Source: Planctomycetota bacterium
GTDB lineage: Bacteria; Planctomycetota; Planctomycetia; Pirellulales; Lacipirellulaceae
Length of the DNA stretch: 64,000 bases
Assembly: GCA_024278955.1 (NCBI GenBank)
Contig: JAJRSE010000139.1
Span: 18,620-82,619 of the forward strand
Direction: 5' to 3'
This document shows, one piece after another, positions 1 through 9,733 of the stretch. The first letter of the stretch is position 1, and every line of letters begins with the position of its first letter. Below the pieces are notes generated by a model that worked only from the letters and a program-made list of their open reading frames with translations, was not told the DNA's origin and searched no databases. The translations under genes and the position numbers were made by a program.

Positions 1-86
1 GGAGGAGTGTCCATGCGAATCAAGAGAACGTGCAAAGGAGGTAGGAAATAGGCCGCCAAAAACGAAAGGCTTTGGCATTCGGCATG

Positions 87-1691
87 TTAATGGGCCGTTT
101 CGGTAATGCGAGTTTCGCGAATCAAAGTGACTTTGATTTCACCGGGGTAGGTTAGTTGTTGCTCGAACGCTTTGGCGATATCACGACAAATTTTAGCGGA
201 CGATTCGTCGGTGGTATCTTTGGCACTGGCAATGACGCGCACCTCGCGGCCAGCTTGGATCGCGAATGCTTGTCGGACCCCAGGGAAGCTGGTGGCGATG
301 GTTTCGAGTTCCTGCATCCGCTTGATGTATCGATCGAGGGTTTCGCGCCGGGCCCCAGGGCGAGAGGCGCTGCAGGCGTCGCCGGCGGCGGTAAGGACGG
401 TGTAGGGCATGTCGGGGCGGATATCGTCGTGGTGGCCCAAGGCTGCGTGGACAACTTCGGGGCCTTCGCCAAATCGTTTGAGTAGGTCGGCCCCAATTTT
501 TGGATGTCCGCCTTCGATATCGTGATCAGCCGCTTTGCCGATGTCGTGGAGCAAGCCGGCGCGACGGGCAAGCTCGGCGTCGAGGCCCATCTCTTCGGCT
601 AGCATACTGGCAATGAACGAGACCTCGATCGAGTGTCGCAAGACGTTTTGGCTGTAGCTGGTGCGATACTTCAAACGCCCTAGTAATTCGATGACACGAT
701 CGTGGAGGCCAAAGACTTGGGCCTCTTGCATGGCCTCCTCGCCAAATTTTCGAATTTCTTTATCGATTTCTTTTTCTGTTTCAGCAACCAGTTCCTCGAT
801 ACGTGACGGATGAATTCTGCCATCAGAAATGAGTTTGCTGAGAGAGATTCGTGCAATTTCACGTCGAACCGGATCGAAAGCGCTCACGATCACGACCCCA
901 GGGGTGTCGTCGATGATGACATCGACGCCGGTAGATTTTTCGAAAGCGCGAATATTGCGACCTTCGCGACCAATAATGCGGCCTTTCATTTCATCGTTCG
1001 GGATGTCCACGGTGCTGGTGGTCGACTCGGCGGTATGAGCGGCAGCGAAGCGTTGCATCGAGGTGATCAACATTTCCTTGGCTTTTTCATCGCATTTTTC
1101 GAGCGTCTGTTTCTCGTGCTTGAGAATGAGGGCTCCTTGTTCGCGGACCAGCTCTTTTTCAAGTCGCCCGAGAAGCTTGGTTTCGGCTTCTTCGGGACTC
1201 AAGCCGCTAAGCTGGTGCATGGTTTGACGTTCGAGATTGAGCAGATCGTCGAGTTCTTTCTGTCGGCGGGTTGCGTCGTCGAGTTTTTCGGAGAGTCGCC
1301 GCTGGTTGTTCTCGACCATTTTTTCTTGTTTTTGAAGCTGGTCGTTTCGCAGAGCGGTTGCGTCTTCCAGCTTGTCGAGGTCTCGCTCGCGCTGGTGGAG
1401 ATCGTTGCGGATGGTCGTATTTTCGTTTTCTAGGCGGCTCTTTTCTTTGAGCGCAAGCTCCTTGGCTTCGACTTCGGCTTCCTTGCGGCGCGAAGTGGCT
1501 TCGATTTCAGCATGTTCGATGATTTGAGCAGCTTCTTTGTCGGCATCTCGACGGCGCAGATAGTCGAGCAGTTTGACGACTGCCATGCCGAGGAATGCGG
1601 CGAGAACAATCGCAACGACTTCCCAGACTTCTAAAACCGCGAGAAGCGGTCGGGGTGAGAATGCGGAGGCAATCACCTGAAGCGATACCAT
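87..1691 (-). CDS. rny: Ribonuclease Y
   Basis: Membrane-anchored endoribonuclease that starts mRNA decay. The 534-residue protein has the family layout in order: an N-terminal transmembrane helix (about residues 16-35), a long charged coiled coil (about 40-210), a KH RNA-binding domain with [15 protein letters not shown], and an HD phosphohydrolase domain with the metal-binding HDIGK near residue 382 and GHHDD further on. The length matches the usual 510-540 residues. I chose the ATG at 1691 because AGGAAGGA lies six bases upstream of it; the frame stays open to 1784, but the extra N-terminus is not family-like. It stands alone, and the adjacent tilS reads in the opposite direction about 970 bp away. 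Confidence 0.96.
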   Translation of the reverse strand: MVSLQVIASAFSPRPLLAVLEVWEVVAIVLAAFLGMAVVKLLDYLRRRDADKEAAQIIEHAEIEATSRRKEAEVEAKELALKEKSRLENENTTIRNDLHQRERDLDKLEDATALRNDQLQKQEKMVENNQRRLSEKLDDATRRQKELDDLLNLERQTMHQLSGLSPEEAETKLLGRLEKELVREQGALILKHEKQTLEKCDEKAKEMLITSMQRFAAAHTAESTTSTVDIPNDEMKGRIIGREGRNIRAFEKSTGVDVIIDDTPGVVIVSAFDPVRREIARISLSKLISDGRIHPSRIEELVAETEKEIDKEIRKFGEEAMQEAQVFGLHDRVIELLGRLKYRTSYSQNVLRHSIEVSFIASMLAEEMGLDAELARRAGLLHDIGKAADHDIEGGHPKIGADLLKRFGEGPEVVHAALGHHDDIRPDMPYTVLTAAGDACSASRPGARRETLDRYIKRMQELETIATSFPGVRQAFAIQAGREVRVIASAKDTTDESSAKICRDIAKAFEQQLTYPGEIKVTLIRETRITETAH

Positions 1692-1917
1692 GGAGAATCC
1701 TTCCTGAATACAACGGGAGTATAGTGGGTGCTCGGGCCGCCACTTCGTCCAGAGAAGGAACAAGAATGTTCCAAGAAAGAGCAATCACCAACCAAGATCG
1801 AAACAGCTGCCAGGGCGGCAACACGGTTTCAACGTGCGACTAAGTATCGGTTGTGAGTTGCGGCAAGGCGGTTAGCTTTTGCCACGCCCTAGTTTTTTCC
1901 ATGGTTCCCAGACAAAA

Positions 1918-2190
1918 GTATCTCTGGAAATAATGTGGTCGACATCGGCACACGGGTTACTTACGTAGCTTTGGCTTGGCTTGGGTGCCGCTCGGCCTAC
2001 CGGAACCGGCAGGAGGCGAGCACTCCAGGAGCCCCGAGAGAAGAGCCACAACGTGGCCGTTCTCATACGCAAGGGCTTCCTCCCAAGTGCAGCCTGATAC
2101 TCACACGAAGCCAAGGCGCTGCGCAATGCTACGGACATCCGCTGGCTTGCAGGGATGTTGCCCAAGCACCTTTGCACCCAAGAGATCAGC
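1918..2190. ncRNA. Candidate structured RNA (6S-like fold?), strand unresolved
   Basis: No convincing protein is encoded here, but the segment folds into a long irregular rod. Seen directly: GCCAC/GTGGC (2045-2049 with 2053-2057), enclosed by GAGAA/TTCTC (2038-2042 with 2060-2064), GGAGCCC/GGGCTTCC (2028-2034 with 2073-2080) and GCACT/AGTGC (2020-2024 with 2086-2090). Farther out, CTTGGGTGC (1980-1988) matches GCACCCAAG (2174-2182) perfectly, and ATCTCT (1920-1925) matches AGAGAT (2181-2186), so two outer closures compete. A single extended imperfect hairpin of 200-270 nt is the shape of 6S RNA, but I recognise no diagnostic primary sequence, and SRP RNA, tmRNA and RNase P RNA signatures are absent. 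No clear promoter or U-tract terminator fixes the strand. Confidence 0.35.
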
Positions 2191-2660
2191 AGTAGGTAAC
2201 AAATCTCAAACATGTCGTACTACAATCGTTGAACCATAAATTCACACGGGCGCCTTCTCTGAGGAATAGCTCAGCGAGGCACCTCGCTAGGACTTCTCAA
2301 CAACGAACACTTTGTCTCACACTGTCATTATTAACAGCATCTGTTTGGCGACCCTTTCTTTGCCCCATAAAAGAGGCCGCCCCTGGAAGAGGCAAGAGTC
2401 CTACACACATTTTTTTTCGTCAATGAAAACCGAATCGGATAGGCTGGTCTATGTCCCATTGAGTTGTCCCAAATAAATCGAGCCACCCGGTTCAAACAGC
2501 ATGGTATCAGAATTGCCTTGCCTTGCAAGCTGAGACGAGGACTGGGCTTAGGCCTATTTTATCGAAGGGAAGGATTGGTTAAAATCAAGCTATTTGAGAC
2601 GTTTCCTCCGCCTAGAAGGCCGCCCATTAGTCTTCCAAGCTTACCGAGAGTAACTTTAGC
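2191..2660. other. Intergenic region upstream of tilS
   Basis: Non-coding as far as I can see. It holds a perfect small hairpin, AGCGAGG/CCTCGCT with a two-base CA spacer (about 2273-2288), and a run of eight T at about 2410-2418 that is not preceded by a convincing stem. No gene is supported. Confidence 0.5.
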
Positions 2661-3719
2661 GTGACCGACGAACAGGAACTTTTCGACGCGGACCAGTTGG
2701 GCGAAGTGCCCTCCGCTATTTGCCATGCGTGGCCTCCCCCGATTTGGAGTAAAGTGCATGTGGCAGTTGCCATTTCGGGAGGCTGCGACAGCATGGCCTT
2801 GTTGCGAGCCATTCTAGAGCTGAAGGAGCAATTCGGGGGGGCTGGGCAGGTCTCTGCGATTCATATCGATCACCAGTTGCGGGGCGCCGAGTCGGACGCT
2901 GACGCAGCTTGGTGCCGAGAGCAATGTTCGCTTTTGAGAGTGCCGATCGAGGTTTTCCAAGGTTCCGCAAAAGAGCGGGCCCAAGCCGAAGGCGATGGGA
3001 TCGAGGCCGCAGCTCGAAATTTACGCTACGAGCTTCTCACACAAGCTGCTGAGGAGGCGGGGGTTCGCTATCTGGCGACCGCACACACTCAAAACGACCA
3101 AGTAGAAACGATCTTGTTTCGTCTGCTTCGTGGGTCCGGCTTACAGGGGCTACGAGGAATTCCGAGCAGAAGACCCCTCTCGCCCGTGGTGACGTTGGTA
3201 AGACCCGTGCTCGGCTGCTCTCGCGAGATGCTAGAAAGCTACCTCCGCAAGCTAGGGCAAGGGTATCGAACCGATAGCAGCAATCAAGAGCTGCGTTTCG
3301 CGCGTAATCGCTTGCGGCAAGATCTGCTTCCTTTGCTTCGAGCGGATTACAACCAGGATGTCGATGCTGCTTTGCTTCGACTAGCAACCCAAGCAGACGA
3401 AACGCAGCGGTTTATCGAACAACACGCGCGGGCACTCTTGGACGCGGCAAAGGTTGCACTGCGACAAAAGGTTGGTTGCGGAGGAGAGCTTTTGCTGAAC
3501 CTAGAGCCGTTCGCCTTGGCGTCTGGTCTCGTGGCACGCGAGGCACTAAGGCTCGCATGGCGCGAGGCCGGCTTATCCGAGCAGGCGATGACTTTTGCCT
3601 GGTGGCGAGAGTTGGCGGAGCTTGCTCAAGAGGCTCGCTTAGAGGGGGTTCTTAATTTGCCCGGCAAGGTACGTGCTAGCATTGCCTCGGGGAGGCTTCG
3701 GCTCGAGTGGGTCGGATAA
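2661..3719 (+). CDS. tilS: tRNA(Ile)-lysidine synthetase
   Basis: ATP-dependent enzyme that converts C34 of the tRNA(Ile) CAU anticodon to lysidine so that it reads AUA. The 352-residue protein carries the N-type PP-loop SGGCDS at residues 39-44, followed by IHIDHQLRG and the family block TAHTQNDQVETILFRLLRGS. The C-terminal half is shorter and less conserved, as is normal in this family. The start is GTG at 2661; no closer ATG keeps the residues before the PP-loop. There is no obvious operon partner. Confidence 0.93.
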   Translation: MTDEQELFDADQLGEVPSAICHAWPPPIWSKVHVAVAISGGCDSMALLRAILELKEQFGGAGQVSAIHIDHQLRGAESDADAAWCREQCSLLRVPIEVFQGSAKERAQAEGDGIEAAARNLRYELLTQAAEEAGVRYLATAHTQNDQVETILFRLLRGSGLQGLRGIPSRRPLSPVVTLVRPVLGCSREMLESYLRKLGQGYRTDSSNQELRFARNRLRQDLLPLLRADYNQDVDAALLRLATQADETQRFIEQHARALLDAAKVALRQKVGCGGELLLNLEPFALASGLVAREALRLAWREAGLSEQAMTFAWWRELAELAQEARLEGVLNLPGKVRASIASGRLRLEWVG

Positions 3720-3939
3720 TTGGCAACTTCCGCCAGTGGCGAGAGCTGGAATGCTAGCATGAATTCATTTCTCTTTCAGGCTGTCTAGACGCCAAGGGCT
3801 CGGCGACCTACGATTTCGCTGGCAAAATGCGCAAGTGCTGAAACTATGCGTGGACGTTGCGCCCCTACCAATAGGTTAAGGAACACACAAAATTATCGTT
3901 CGGCTGATCAATATCTGCTGGTCCTTTTTCAAGCTGACC

Positions 3940-6900
3940 TTGATCGTGGCTGTGATTGCCGCGATTGGGATTGGGGTCTATCTGTTTACACGGATGGACA
4001 ACGAGATACGTCGGCATGCGCAGCAGATATTGGCCGATCAGTTTCCGCAGCTCAATGTGAGCATTGGCGGAGCGAGGCTAGTCGAAGGTCGCGGAATTGC
4101 GTTTTACGATCTGACTATTTCTGAAACCAGTACGACCCAACTACAAAACAATCTCCTCGTGGTCGACGAGATCATGCTGGCATGCGATGTGAAGCTCACC
4201 GAGTTGGCTAAGGGAAAACTGTCGATCGATCGCGTAATGATCAAACATCCGCAATTGTGGGTGTCGCGCCGAGCTAACGGCCGATGGAATCTTGAATCGT
4301 TATGGCCACTGCCTCGCCCGGGCGAAAAACGGCCCAAAGTGGTGATCAAGGATGCTCAGATTGCGATTCGCGACGAACGTCAGCCCGATTTGCCACCGGT
4401 TATGTTGCGTGACGTGAACCTGACCATTGATCCAGTGAACCGTCTGCCTCGCCCTGGGGCCGAGATTCAGCAAGTGAGCTACGCAGCTTCGGCGGGCCAC
4501 AATAGCAGCTCGAATAACGAACCTGCGTTTGAGGTTCATGGCACCTGGGGAGGCACAAACCTCAAGCGAGCTAAGTTCCAGGCGAACATCGATCCGGCCA
4601 ATAAGTCGTTTCAGATATCTGCCGAGTTTGAAAAATTGCAGTTTACGCCGACCCTGTTTGCTTGGGTGTCTGCCTATGCCCCAGGCTCGTTAAGCCAAGC
4701 GTCGTTTGAAGGAAACCTCGATGGTACGGTGCAAGTTCAGCATCAATTTGACTCCGGTCAGGCTCCCCAATTTGAGGCGAATGTGCAGCTCACCGAGGGG
4801 CGGTTTGAAAACCCTCAATTGCCTCGCCCACTGACCAAGGTCTCTTGCCAAGTACAATGCAACAGCGCAGGTGCGAAAGTGCTTGAGTTTCGTGGCAGTT
4901 CGGGGTCGGCAAAAATCGCGATGCAGTTTGAGCGACACGGCTGGGGGGCGACCGCACCCGTGGCCCTAGGGATGAGAATGCAGAACCTACCGCTTGATCA
5001 ACAGCTCTACGTGGCATTGCCTGAGCCCTTGAAAAAACAGTGGGACAAGTACAAACCAACCGGGATTGTGGGCGGCGAACTGGAGCTTACATTCGATGGG
5101 GCTCGCTGGCGACCTGTGGGGACGCTTCGAGGATACGAGTTGGCTTTTGAATCAGAGAAGTTTCGCTACCGGCTTAACAACGGCTCGGGCACGTTGGTCT
5201 ACACACCCAGCGAAGTCAATCAACCCGCGTTACTCGATCTCGACTTGATGGGCTACGGAGGGGGCCAGCCACTCAAAATTGTTGGGCAAGTAGTCGACCC
5301 GCGTCCTGGCGCACGTGGCTGGGTAGAAATCACGGGGAAGAATATCAAGATCGAACAGCGAATGATCGACGCGATGCCAGAGAAAACGCGCAAGGTGATA
5401 GAGTCGATGCACCCGACGGGGCATTTCCATGTCCAATGGCATCTCGAGCGCAAGCAAGTAGGCCAGCTGAAACCAGACACTTCGCTGCGGATGGAGCTTG
5501 CCGATTGTAAGGTTGAGTATGAGAAGTTTCCTTATTTGCTTAGCGGAATCCATGGGTTAATTCTCGCCGAAAATAAGAACTGGACTTTTAGCGATCTCTC
5601 GTCGAGCGGTTCAAGAAAAGTGCAATGCCAGGGGCACTTGCGTCCGAAGGGTTCGGGCAACGAGCTTTTTCTGGAATTCGCTGGGCAGCAGATTGCTTTG
5701 GACGATGGCCTAAAACAGGCACTGCCCGAGTCAGTACGCAGAGCGTGGGATGAAATCCGTCCGCTAGGTCGTGTTGATCTTCTTGCCACGGTCACGCATG
5801 AAACGGGTTTTGCGAAGCCCTCGATTAGCGCAACGATTCGCCCCAACGCCGAAACGGCGACGGTCCAGCCCAAGTTTTTCCCTTATCTTCTTGAACATGT
5901 TGAAGGTACGTTTGACTATCTTGATGGGCAAGTTGTACTTCGAGAAGTGCGAGCGCAGCATGGTCGGACTACGGTGAGAACCAACGGGAAAGGCAATTTT
6001 TCGACTGAGGGCACATGGCAGTTTCAGTTGGATGGGTTCTCGGTTGACAACCTAGAGGTGCGGCGAGATCTGATGGTTGCGCTGCCACCAAAATTGCAGA
6101 AACTCATCGAAAGCTTGAAACCGACCGGCGGGAGCTTCGGACTCTATAACGGTACGCTGCTTTTCTCGAAGTCGCGAGATGCGATTACGGAGATTGATTC
6201 TCGTTGGGATGTGACGCTCGATTGCCACCAGGCCGATCTCCAGGTGGGCCTCGATTTGCGCAATGTCTTTGGTTCGGTACGGCTTAAGGGAGCCAACGAG
6301 AGAGGGAGGTGTACTACCTATGGAGAACTGGCCATCGAATCGGCGACGTTTCAAGATATTCAGTTCACCAATATCCGAGGACCACTTTATGCCGACGAGA
6401 CAAGTTGCCGGCTAGGACGCTGGGCCACAGAGACCCAAGGGCTTCCGATTCGCCGCATGACCGCCGAAGTGTACGGCGGCGACATCGTTGGTGATGGCTG
6501 GGCGACCTTTGACGGATTTCCGGTGTATGGAGCCCAATTATCGCTCGCGGGAGCCGATTTGGCTCGAATGATGACCGAACGTTTTCATAGTCGAGAGCCC
6601 TACAAGGGAAAGATTGCGGCGAATATAAACCTTACTGGAAGGGGGAGGTCGCTTGATAACTTGGTTGGCGATGGAGACATCCAAGTCACGGATGCCGATA
6701 TTTACGAGTTGCCTATTTTGGTCGGCTTATTGAAGGTACTCCGGAGCAGTGTGCCCGACTCGACGGCTTTCAATCAAACCGATATTGATTTTCGAGTTCA
6801 GGGACGACATATTTACCTTGACCAGCTTGATTTTCTTGGCGACGCGGTGAGTCTGTTTGGCAAAGGATACATGAATTTCGATCAGCAATTGAAGCTCGTG

Positions 6901-7158
6901 TTCCACGGAGTTGTGGGACGCAACGACTTCAGGATACCTTTCGTCAAGAACGTGGTCGGGCAGGCAAGCCAATCGATCATGCAGATGTATGTTGACGGGA
7001 CGATCGCAAACCCAGAAATACACACGCAAGCATTCCCTGGTATCAATAACTTAATTCAACAGATTCAAACCGACTTGGATACGAGCGGAGTCGTGGAAGG
7101 AACTCGCGAGGCCAAACGCGGATTTTCGTTGCTTCCGGGTTGGTTCCGGAAGCAATAG
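3940..7158 (+). CDS. AsmA-like envelope protein
   Basis: Large (1072 residues from this start) membrane-anchored protein of the AsmA/YhdP/TamB-like superfamily, whose members bridge inner and outer membranes and are linked to lipid transport. There is one N-terminal membrane helix, then an AsmA-like N-terminal region (INHPQLWV-type strand 'VMIKHPQLWVSRRANGRWNL'), long beta-rich repeats, and a C-terminal AsmA_2-like part with 'TGRGRSLDNLVGDGDIQVTD' and 'LDFLGDAVSLFGKGYMNFD'. The start is uncertain. The TTG at 3940 has no ribosome site and would begin inside the helix. The frame is open back to 3880, and an ATT at 3892 lies nine bases after AAGGA, which would add a basic lead of 16 residues. 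The substrate is not inferable. Confidence 0.82.
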   Translation: MIVAVIAAIGIGVYLFTRMDNEIRRHAQQILADQFPQLNVSIGGARLVEGRGIAFYDLTISETSTTQLQNNLLVVDEIMLACDVKLTELAKGKLSIDRVMIKHPQLWVSRRANGRWNLESLWPLPRPGEKRPKVVIKDAQIAIRDERQPDLPPVMLRDVNLTIDPVNRLPRPGAEIQQVSYAASAGHNSSSNNEPAFEVHGTWGGTNLKRAKFQANIDPANKSFQISAEFEKLQFTPTLFAWVSAYAPGSLSQASFEGNLDGTVQVQHQFDSGQAPQFEANVQLTEGRFENPQLPRPLTKVSCQVQCNSAGAKVLEFRGSSGSAKIAMQFERHGWGATAPVALGMRMQNLPLDQQLYVALPEPLKKQWDKYKPTGIVGGELELTFDGARWRPVGTLRGYELAFESEKFRYRLNNGSGTLVYTPSEVNQPALLDLDLMGYGGGQPLKIVGQVVDPRPGARGWVEITGKNIKIEQRMIDAMPEKTRKVIESMHPTGHFHVQWHLERKQVGQLKPDTSLRMELADCKVEYEKFPYLLSGIHGLILAENKNWTFSDLSSSGSRKVQCQGHLRPKGSGNELFLEFAGQQIALDDGLKQALPESVRRAWDEIRPLGRVDLLATVTHETGFAKPSISATIRPNAETATVQPKFFPYLLEHVEGTFDYLDGQVVLREVRAQHGRTTVRTNGKGNFSTEGTWQFQLDGFSVDNLEVRRDLMVALPPKLQKLIESLKPTGGSFGLYNGTLLFSKSRDAITEIDSRWDVTLDCHQADLQVGLDLRNVFGSVRLKGANERGRCTTYGELAIESATFQDIQFTNIRGPLYADETSCRLGRWATETQGLPIRRMTAEVYGGDIVGDGWATFDGFPVYGAQLSLAGADLARMMTERFHSREPYKGKIAANINLTGRGRSLDNLVGDGDIQVTDADIYELPILVGLLKVLRSSVPDSTAFNQTDIDFRVQGRHIYLDQLDFLGDAVSLFGKGYMNFDQQLKLVFHGVVGRNDFRIPFVKNVVGQASQSIMQMYVDGTIANPEIHTQAFPGINNLIQQIQTDLDTSGVVEGTREAKRGFSLLPGWFRKQ

Positions 7159-7298
7159 AGGAGCTTTTAATTGCTAGGAAATATCGCTAATCGCTAGGAA
7201 AACATCGCCACGAAGTTAGGGCCTTTTAACTTTTTTGCCCTACTGAAAAGCTGAAACCGTGTTTTAAGGAATTGCTCTAACACAAAGGAGCTGTAACC

Positions 7299-7634
7299 AT
7301 GAGCGTGGGGCCAATGAGTGGAGTTGCAAGTAGTGCGGCCGGAGCGCCGCTGTCGCAGACGAAAGGCAGCGAAACCGAGCGAGCACAGAAAGACGCCATT
7401 GCCGCGAAGCGACAGGCCGATGGCGACAAAAAAGCCGAAAAAGCCTCGGGCGTCGGTGCCACCGAAGGCGACGAAGGCGTTTCGGAACGAGACGCCGATG
7501 GCCGCCGAATGTGGGAAATGAGCCAAAGCAAAGAAGAATCGGCCGGAGACTCGAACGCCGCCGGAGGCGAACCTGTGAAGCAGGCAAAGGATCTTACCGG
7601 TAGCAGCGGGAAATCGCTGGATTTAACTGGGTGA
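7299..7634 (+). CDS. Small hydrophilic planctomycete-type protein of unknown function
   Basis: A 111-residue protein, very rich in Ala, Lys, Glu, Asp, Gly and Ser, with no signal peptide and no membrane segment, probably largely disordered. The most motif-like stretch is ERDADGRRMWE in the centre. AAAGGAG sits well spaced before the ATG. I recognise the style, a short charged protein with a DADGRR-W core, from other planctomycetes, but know no function. It follows the AsmA-like gene by about 140 bp. Confidence 0.7.
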   Translation: MSVGPMSGVASSAAGAPLSQTKGSETERAQKDAIAAKRQADGDKKAEKASGVGATEGDEGVSERDADGRRMWEMSQSKEESAGDSNAAGGEPVKQAKDLTGSSGKSLDLTG

Positions 7635-7662
7635 AGTCGTGGGCTGAAAATTATTGGGCGAT

Positions 7663-7748
7663 AGTAGTCTACCACAGCTCAAATTTCGAGTTGGGTGCCA
7701 CTGCTGGCTTGTCCAGCAGTGGCACCCGAAAACCAAGCCGCGGTGGAA
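7663..7748 (+). repeat. Palindromic dispersed repeat, copy 1
   Basis: An imperfect palindrome of about 86 bp between the small hydrophilic protein gene and dapF. The core is GGGTGCCACTGCTGG, a short spacer (CTTGT), then CCAGCAGTGGCACCC. The outer arms read CAGCTCAAATTTCGAGTTG on the left and CGAAAACCAAGCCGCGG on the right. A second copy at 52690-52778 is inverted in its outer arms. This resembles a REP/MITE-type element; no transposase is nearby. Confidence 0.85.
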
Positions 7749-7814
7749 CATTAGTTGCTCTCGCAAGTCACCTTAGAAAACTAACACCTAACAACGAGCG
7801 CCCAACGCCTACCA

Positions 7815-8651
7815 ATGATTCGATTTACCAAGATGCACGGCGCAGGCAACGACTATGTTTACGTCGATTGTTTTTCCCAAGAGGTTCCTGAGAATATTCC
7901 CGAGCTTGCTCGGGCAATTTCCGATCGCCATACGGGAGTTGGCGGCGATGGGCTGATTTTGATCTGTCCGTCGGAGCGGGCCGATGCCGAGATGCGAATG
8001 TTTAATGCCGATGGTTCGCCTTCGGAAATGTGCGGCAACGGGATTCGTTGCGTGGCGAAGTATGTTTACGATCATGGCATCGCGAGCCGCGAAACTTTGC
8101 AAATCGAGTCGGCTGGTGAAATCTACAATTTGGAGTTGTCGGTTCGCGAGGGCTTGGTCGACCAAGTTCGGGTCGACATGGGAGAACCGATTCTTGAGGC
8201 TGCGAAGATCCCCACGACTCTTGCCGGCAAACCGGTGGCGAATGTCCCGTTGATTCTGGATGGTAATGATTGGTCGGTGACCTGTGTTTCGATGGGAAAT
8301 CCTCATTGCGTGATATTTGTTGACGCACCGACCGATTATTTGGTACATACCGTAGGGCCACTCGTAGAAGGCGATTCGCATTTCCCCAATCGAGTCAATG
8401 TGGAGTTTGTCGAGGTGGTATCACGAAGCGAGCTTCGCCAGCGGACCTGGGAGCGAGGCTCGGGCGAGACGCAAGCTTGTGGCACGGGAGCAAGTGCCGT
8501 TTGTGTAGCCGGTGTGCTGACTGGTCGAACCGAGCGAAAAGTGACGATCCATTTACTCGGTGGCGATTTGCAACTGGAATGGAATCAGCAGGATAATCAC
8601 GTTTATATGACCGGCCCAGCTACCGAGGTGTTTAGCGGCGAGTGGGAGTGA
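7815..8651 (+). CDS. dapF: Diaminopimelate epimerase
   Basis: Interconverts LL- and meso-diaminopimelate for lysine and peptidoglycan synthesis, using a cofactor-free two-cysteine mechanism in the cytoplasm. The 278-residue protein has the family's N-terminal [15 protein letters not shown], the first catalytic cysteine in [12 protein letters not shown] and the second in [13 protein letters not shown]. Length and motif order are standard. Its presence fits the view that planctomycetes keep the peptidoglycan pathway. The next gene begins about 45 bp after its stop. Confidence 0.96.
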   Translation: MIRFTKMHGAGNDYVYVDCFSQEVPENIPELARAISDRHTGVGGDGLILICPSERADAEMRMFNADGSPSEMCGNGIRCVAKYVYDHGIASRETLQIESAGEIYNLELSVREGLVDQVRVDMGEPILEAAKIPTTLAGKPVANVPLILDGNDWSVTCVSMGNPHCVIFVDAPTDYLVHTVGPLVEGDSHFPNRVNVEFVEVVSRSELRQRTWERGSGETQACGTGASAVCVAGVLTGRTERKVTIHLLGGDLQLEWNQQDNHVYMTGPATEVFSGEWE

Positions 8652-8695
8652 TTTACGGGTCGCGAGTTTCGAGTTTTAGGAATGGACTGAAGTCT

Positions 8696-9508
8696 ATGCA
8701 GGAATCGATGCCTTTTAAGATGCGATGGGGCGGCTTGTTGGCAGCTCAAGGGATCCGTGCTTGGATGAACACGGTCGAATGTCGCGCACTTTTCTACGAT
8801 CCGTCCATCGACCCCAAACTTGGGTGCGGTCAACCGCGAATCTATGTCTTTTGGCACGAGTACATTCTGATTCCGCTTTACTTGCGAGGAAATTGCGACT
8901 TAGCGATGCTGCTCAGCCGCCATCGGGACGCCGATATCTTGACGCGAGTGGCATACCACATGGGTTTCCAGTGTGTACGAGGTTCGACCAATCGAGGCGC
9001 TGCTGCGGCCCTGCTCGAGATGTCGCGTTTGGGCAAGAGCATGCACCTGGCAATCACGCCCGACGGACCGCGTGGACCGCGACGCAAGATGGCCATTGGC
9101 GCGGTTTATCTAGCTTCCAAGTTGGGTCTGCCGATTGTGCCCTTGGGACTCGGAGCCGATCGACCTTGGCGAGCCAAAAGTTGGGACCGTCACGCGGTTG
9201 CACGACCTTTTTCGCAAGTCCGCGGCATCATGGGACCGGCCGTGAACATTCCGCCCGATCTCGACCGAGAACAGCTCGAAGTATGTCGCCAACGTGTCGA
9301 GCACCTGCTCAACGATCTTACCTTAGAGGCCGAGGATTGGGCTGGCAGCGGAGCTCATCGGGAGGGGGAGGTTTGCGAGCGACCTACAGGACGTATATTG
9401 AAGCCCCGAGGCGGACTTCTGGTAACGCCCAACGATTCGGCATTGCTGCCGTTTTCTTCGGTAACGGAACGGCTGCAAAAGGAAGAAACGCGGAGGAAGT
9501 GTGCTTGA
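8696..9508 (+). CDS. DUF374 lysophospholipid acyltransferase-like protein
   Basis: Member of the DUF374 (PF04028) family, distant relatives of lipid A acyltransferases and glycerolipid acyltransferases, probably acting at the inner membrane. Visible blocks are FWHEYILIPLY (the HX4D-like site), RGSTNRGAAAALLEM and ITPDGPRGPRRKMAIGA, all typical. The protein is 270 residues from the ATG at 8696. An upstream ATG at 8642, inside dapF, is possible but adds a poor leader. The C-terminal ~50 residues after the fold are low-complexity and probably dispensable. The acyl acceptor cannot be told from sequence. Confidence 0.82.
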   Translation: MQESMPFKMRWGGLLAAQGIRAWMNTVECRALFYDPSIDPKLGCGQPRIYVFWHEYILIPLYLRGNCDLAMLLSRHRDADILTRVAYHMGFQCVRGSTNRGAAAALLEMSRLGKSMHLAITPDGPRGPRRKMAIGAVYLASKLGLPIVPLGLGADRPWRAKSWDRHAVARPFSQVRGIMGPAVNIPPDLDREQLEVCRQRVEHLLNDLTLEAEDWAGSGAHREGEVCERPTGRILKPRGGLLVTPNDSALLPFSSVTERLQKEETRRKCA

Positions 9509-9733
9509 ATTCGCTTGCGAGATTCGTCAATCCCCAGAGATTACAATTCCCGGGCTTTGAGGCATTCTTTCGGAAGCTATTCTCCTGCAACCTGTTAACT
9601 GCCGGCCCCAGTCTACGGTTAACAAACTCGGCGAGAGAAGGGCTACTAGCCCCCCTGCCCTTTCCGCTAGAATGGTTTCTTGTATTCAGAGCAAGGAAGC
9701 CCCGTAGAGCACGGTCGCAAAAAAGGAAAACTT

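Noticed and set aside
1..86. Short ATG frame with GGAGGAG at the window start
   Set aside because: Twelve codons ending in TAG, with no context on the left; not enough to call a gene.
2271..2418. Hairpin and T-run upstream of tilS as an intrinsic terminator
   Set aside because: The AGCGAGG/CCTCGCT stem and the T-run are more than 100 bases apart, so they cannot act together.
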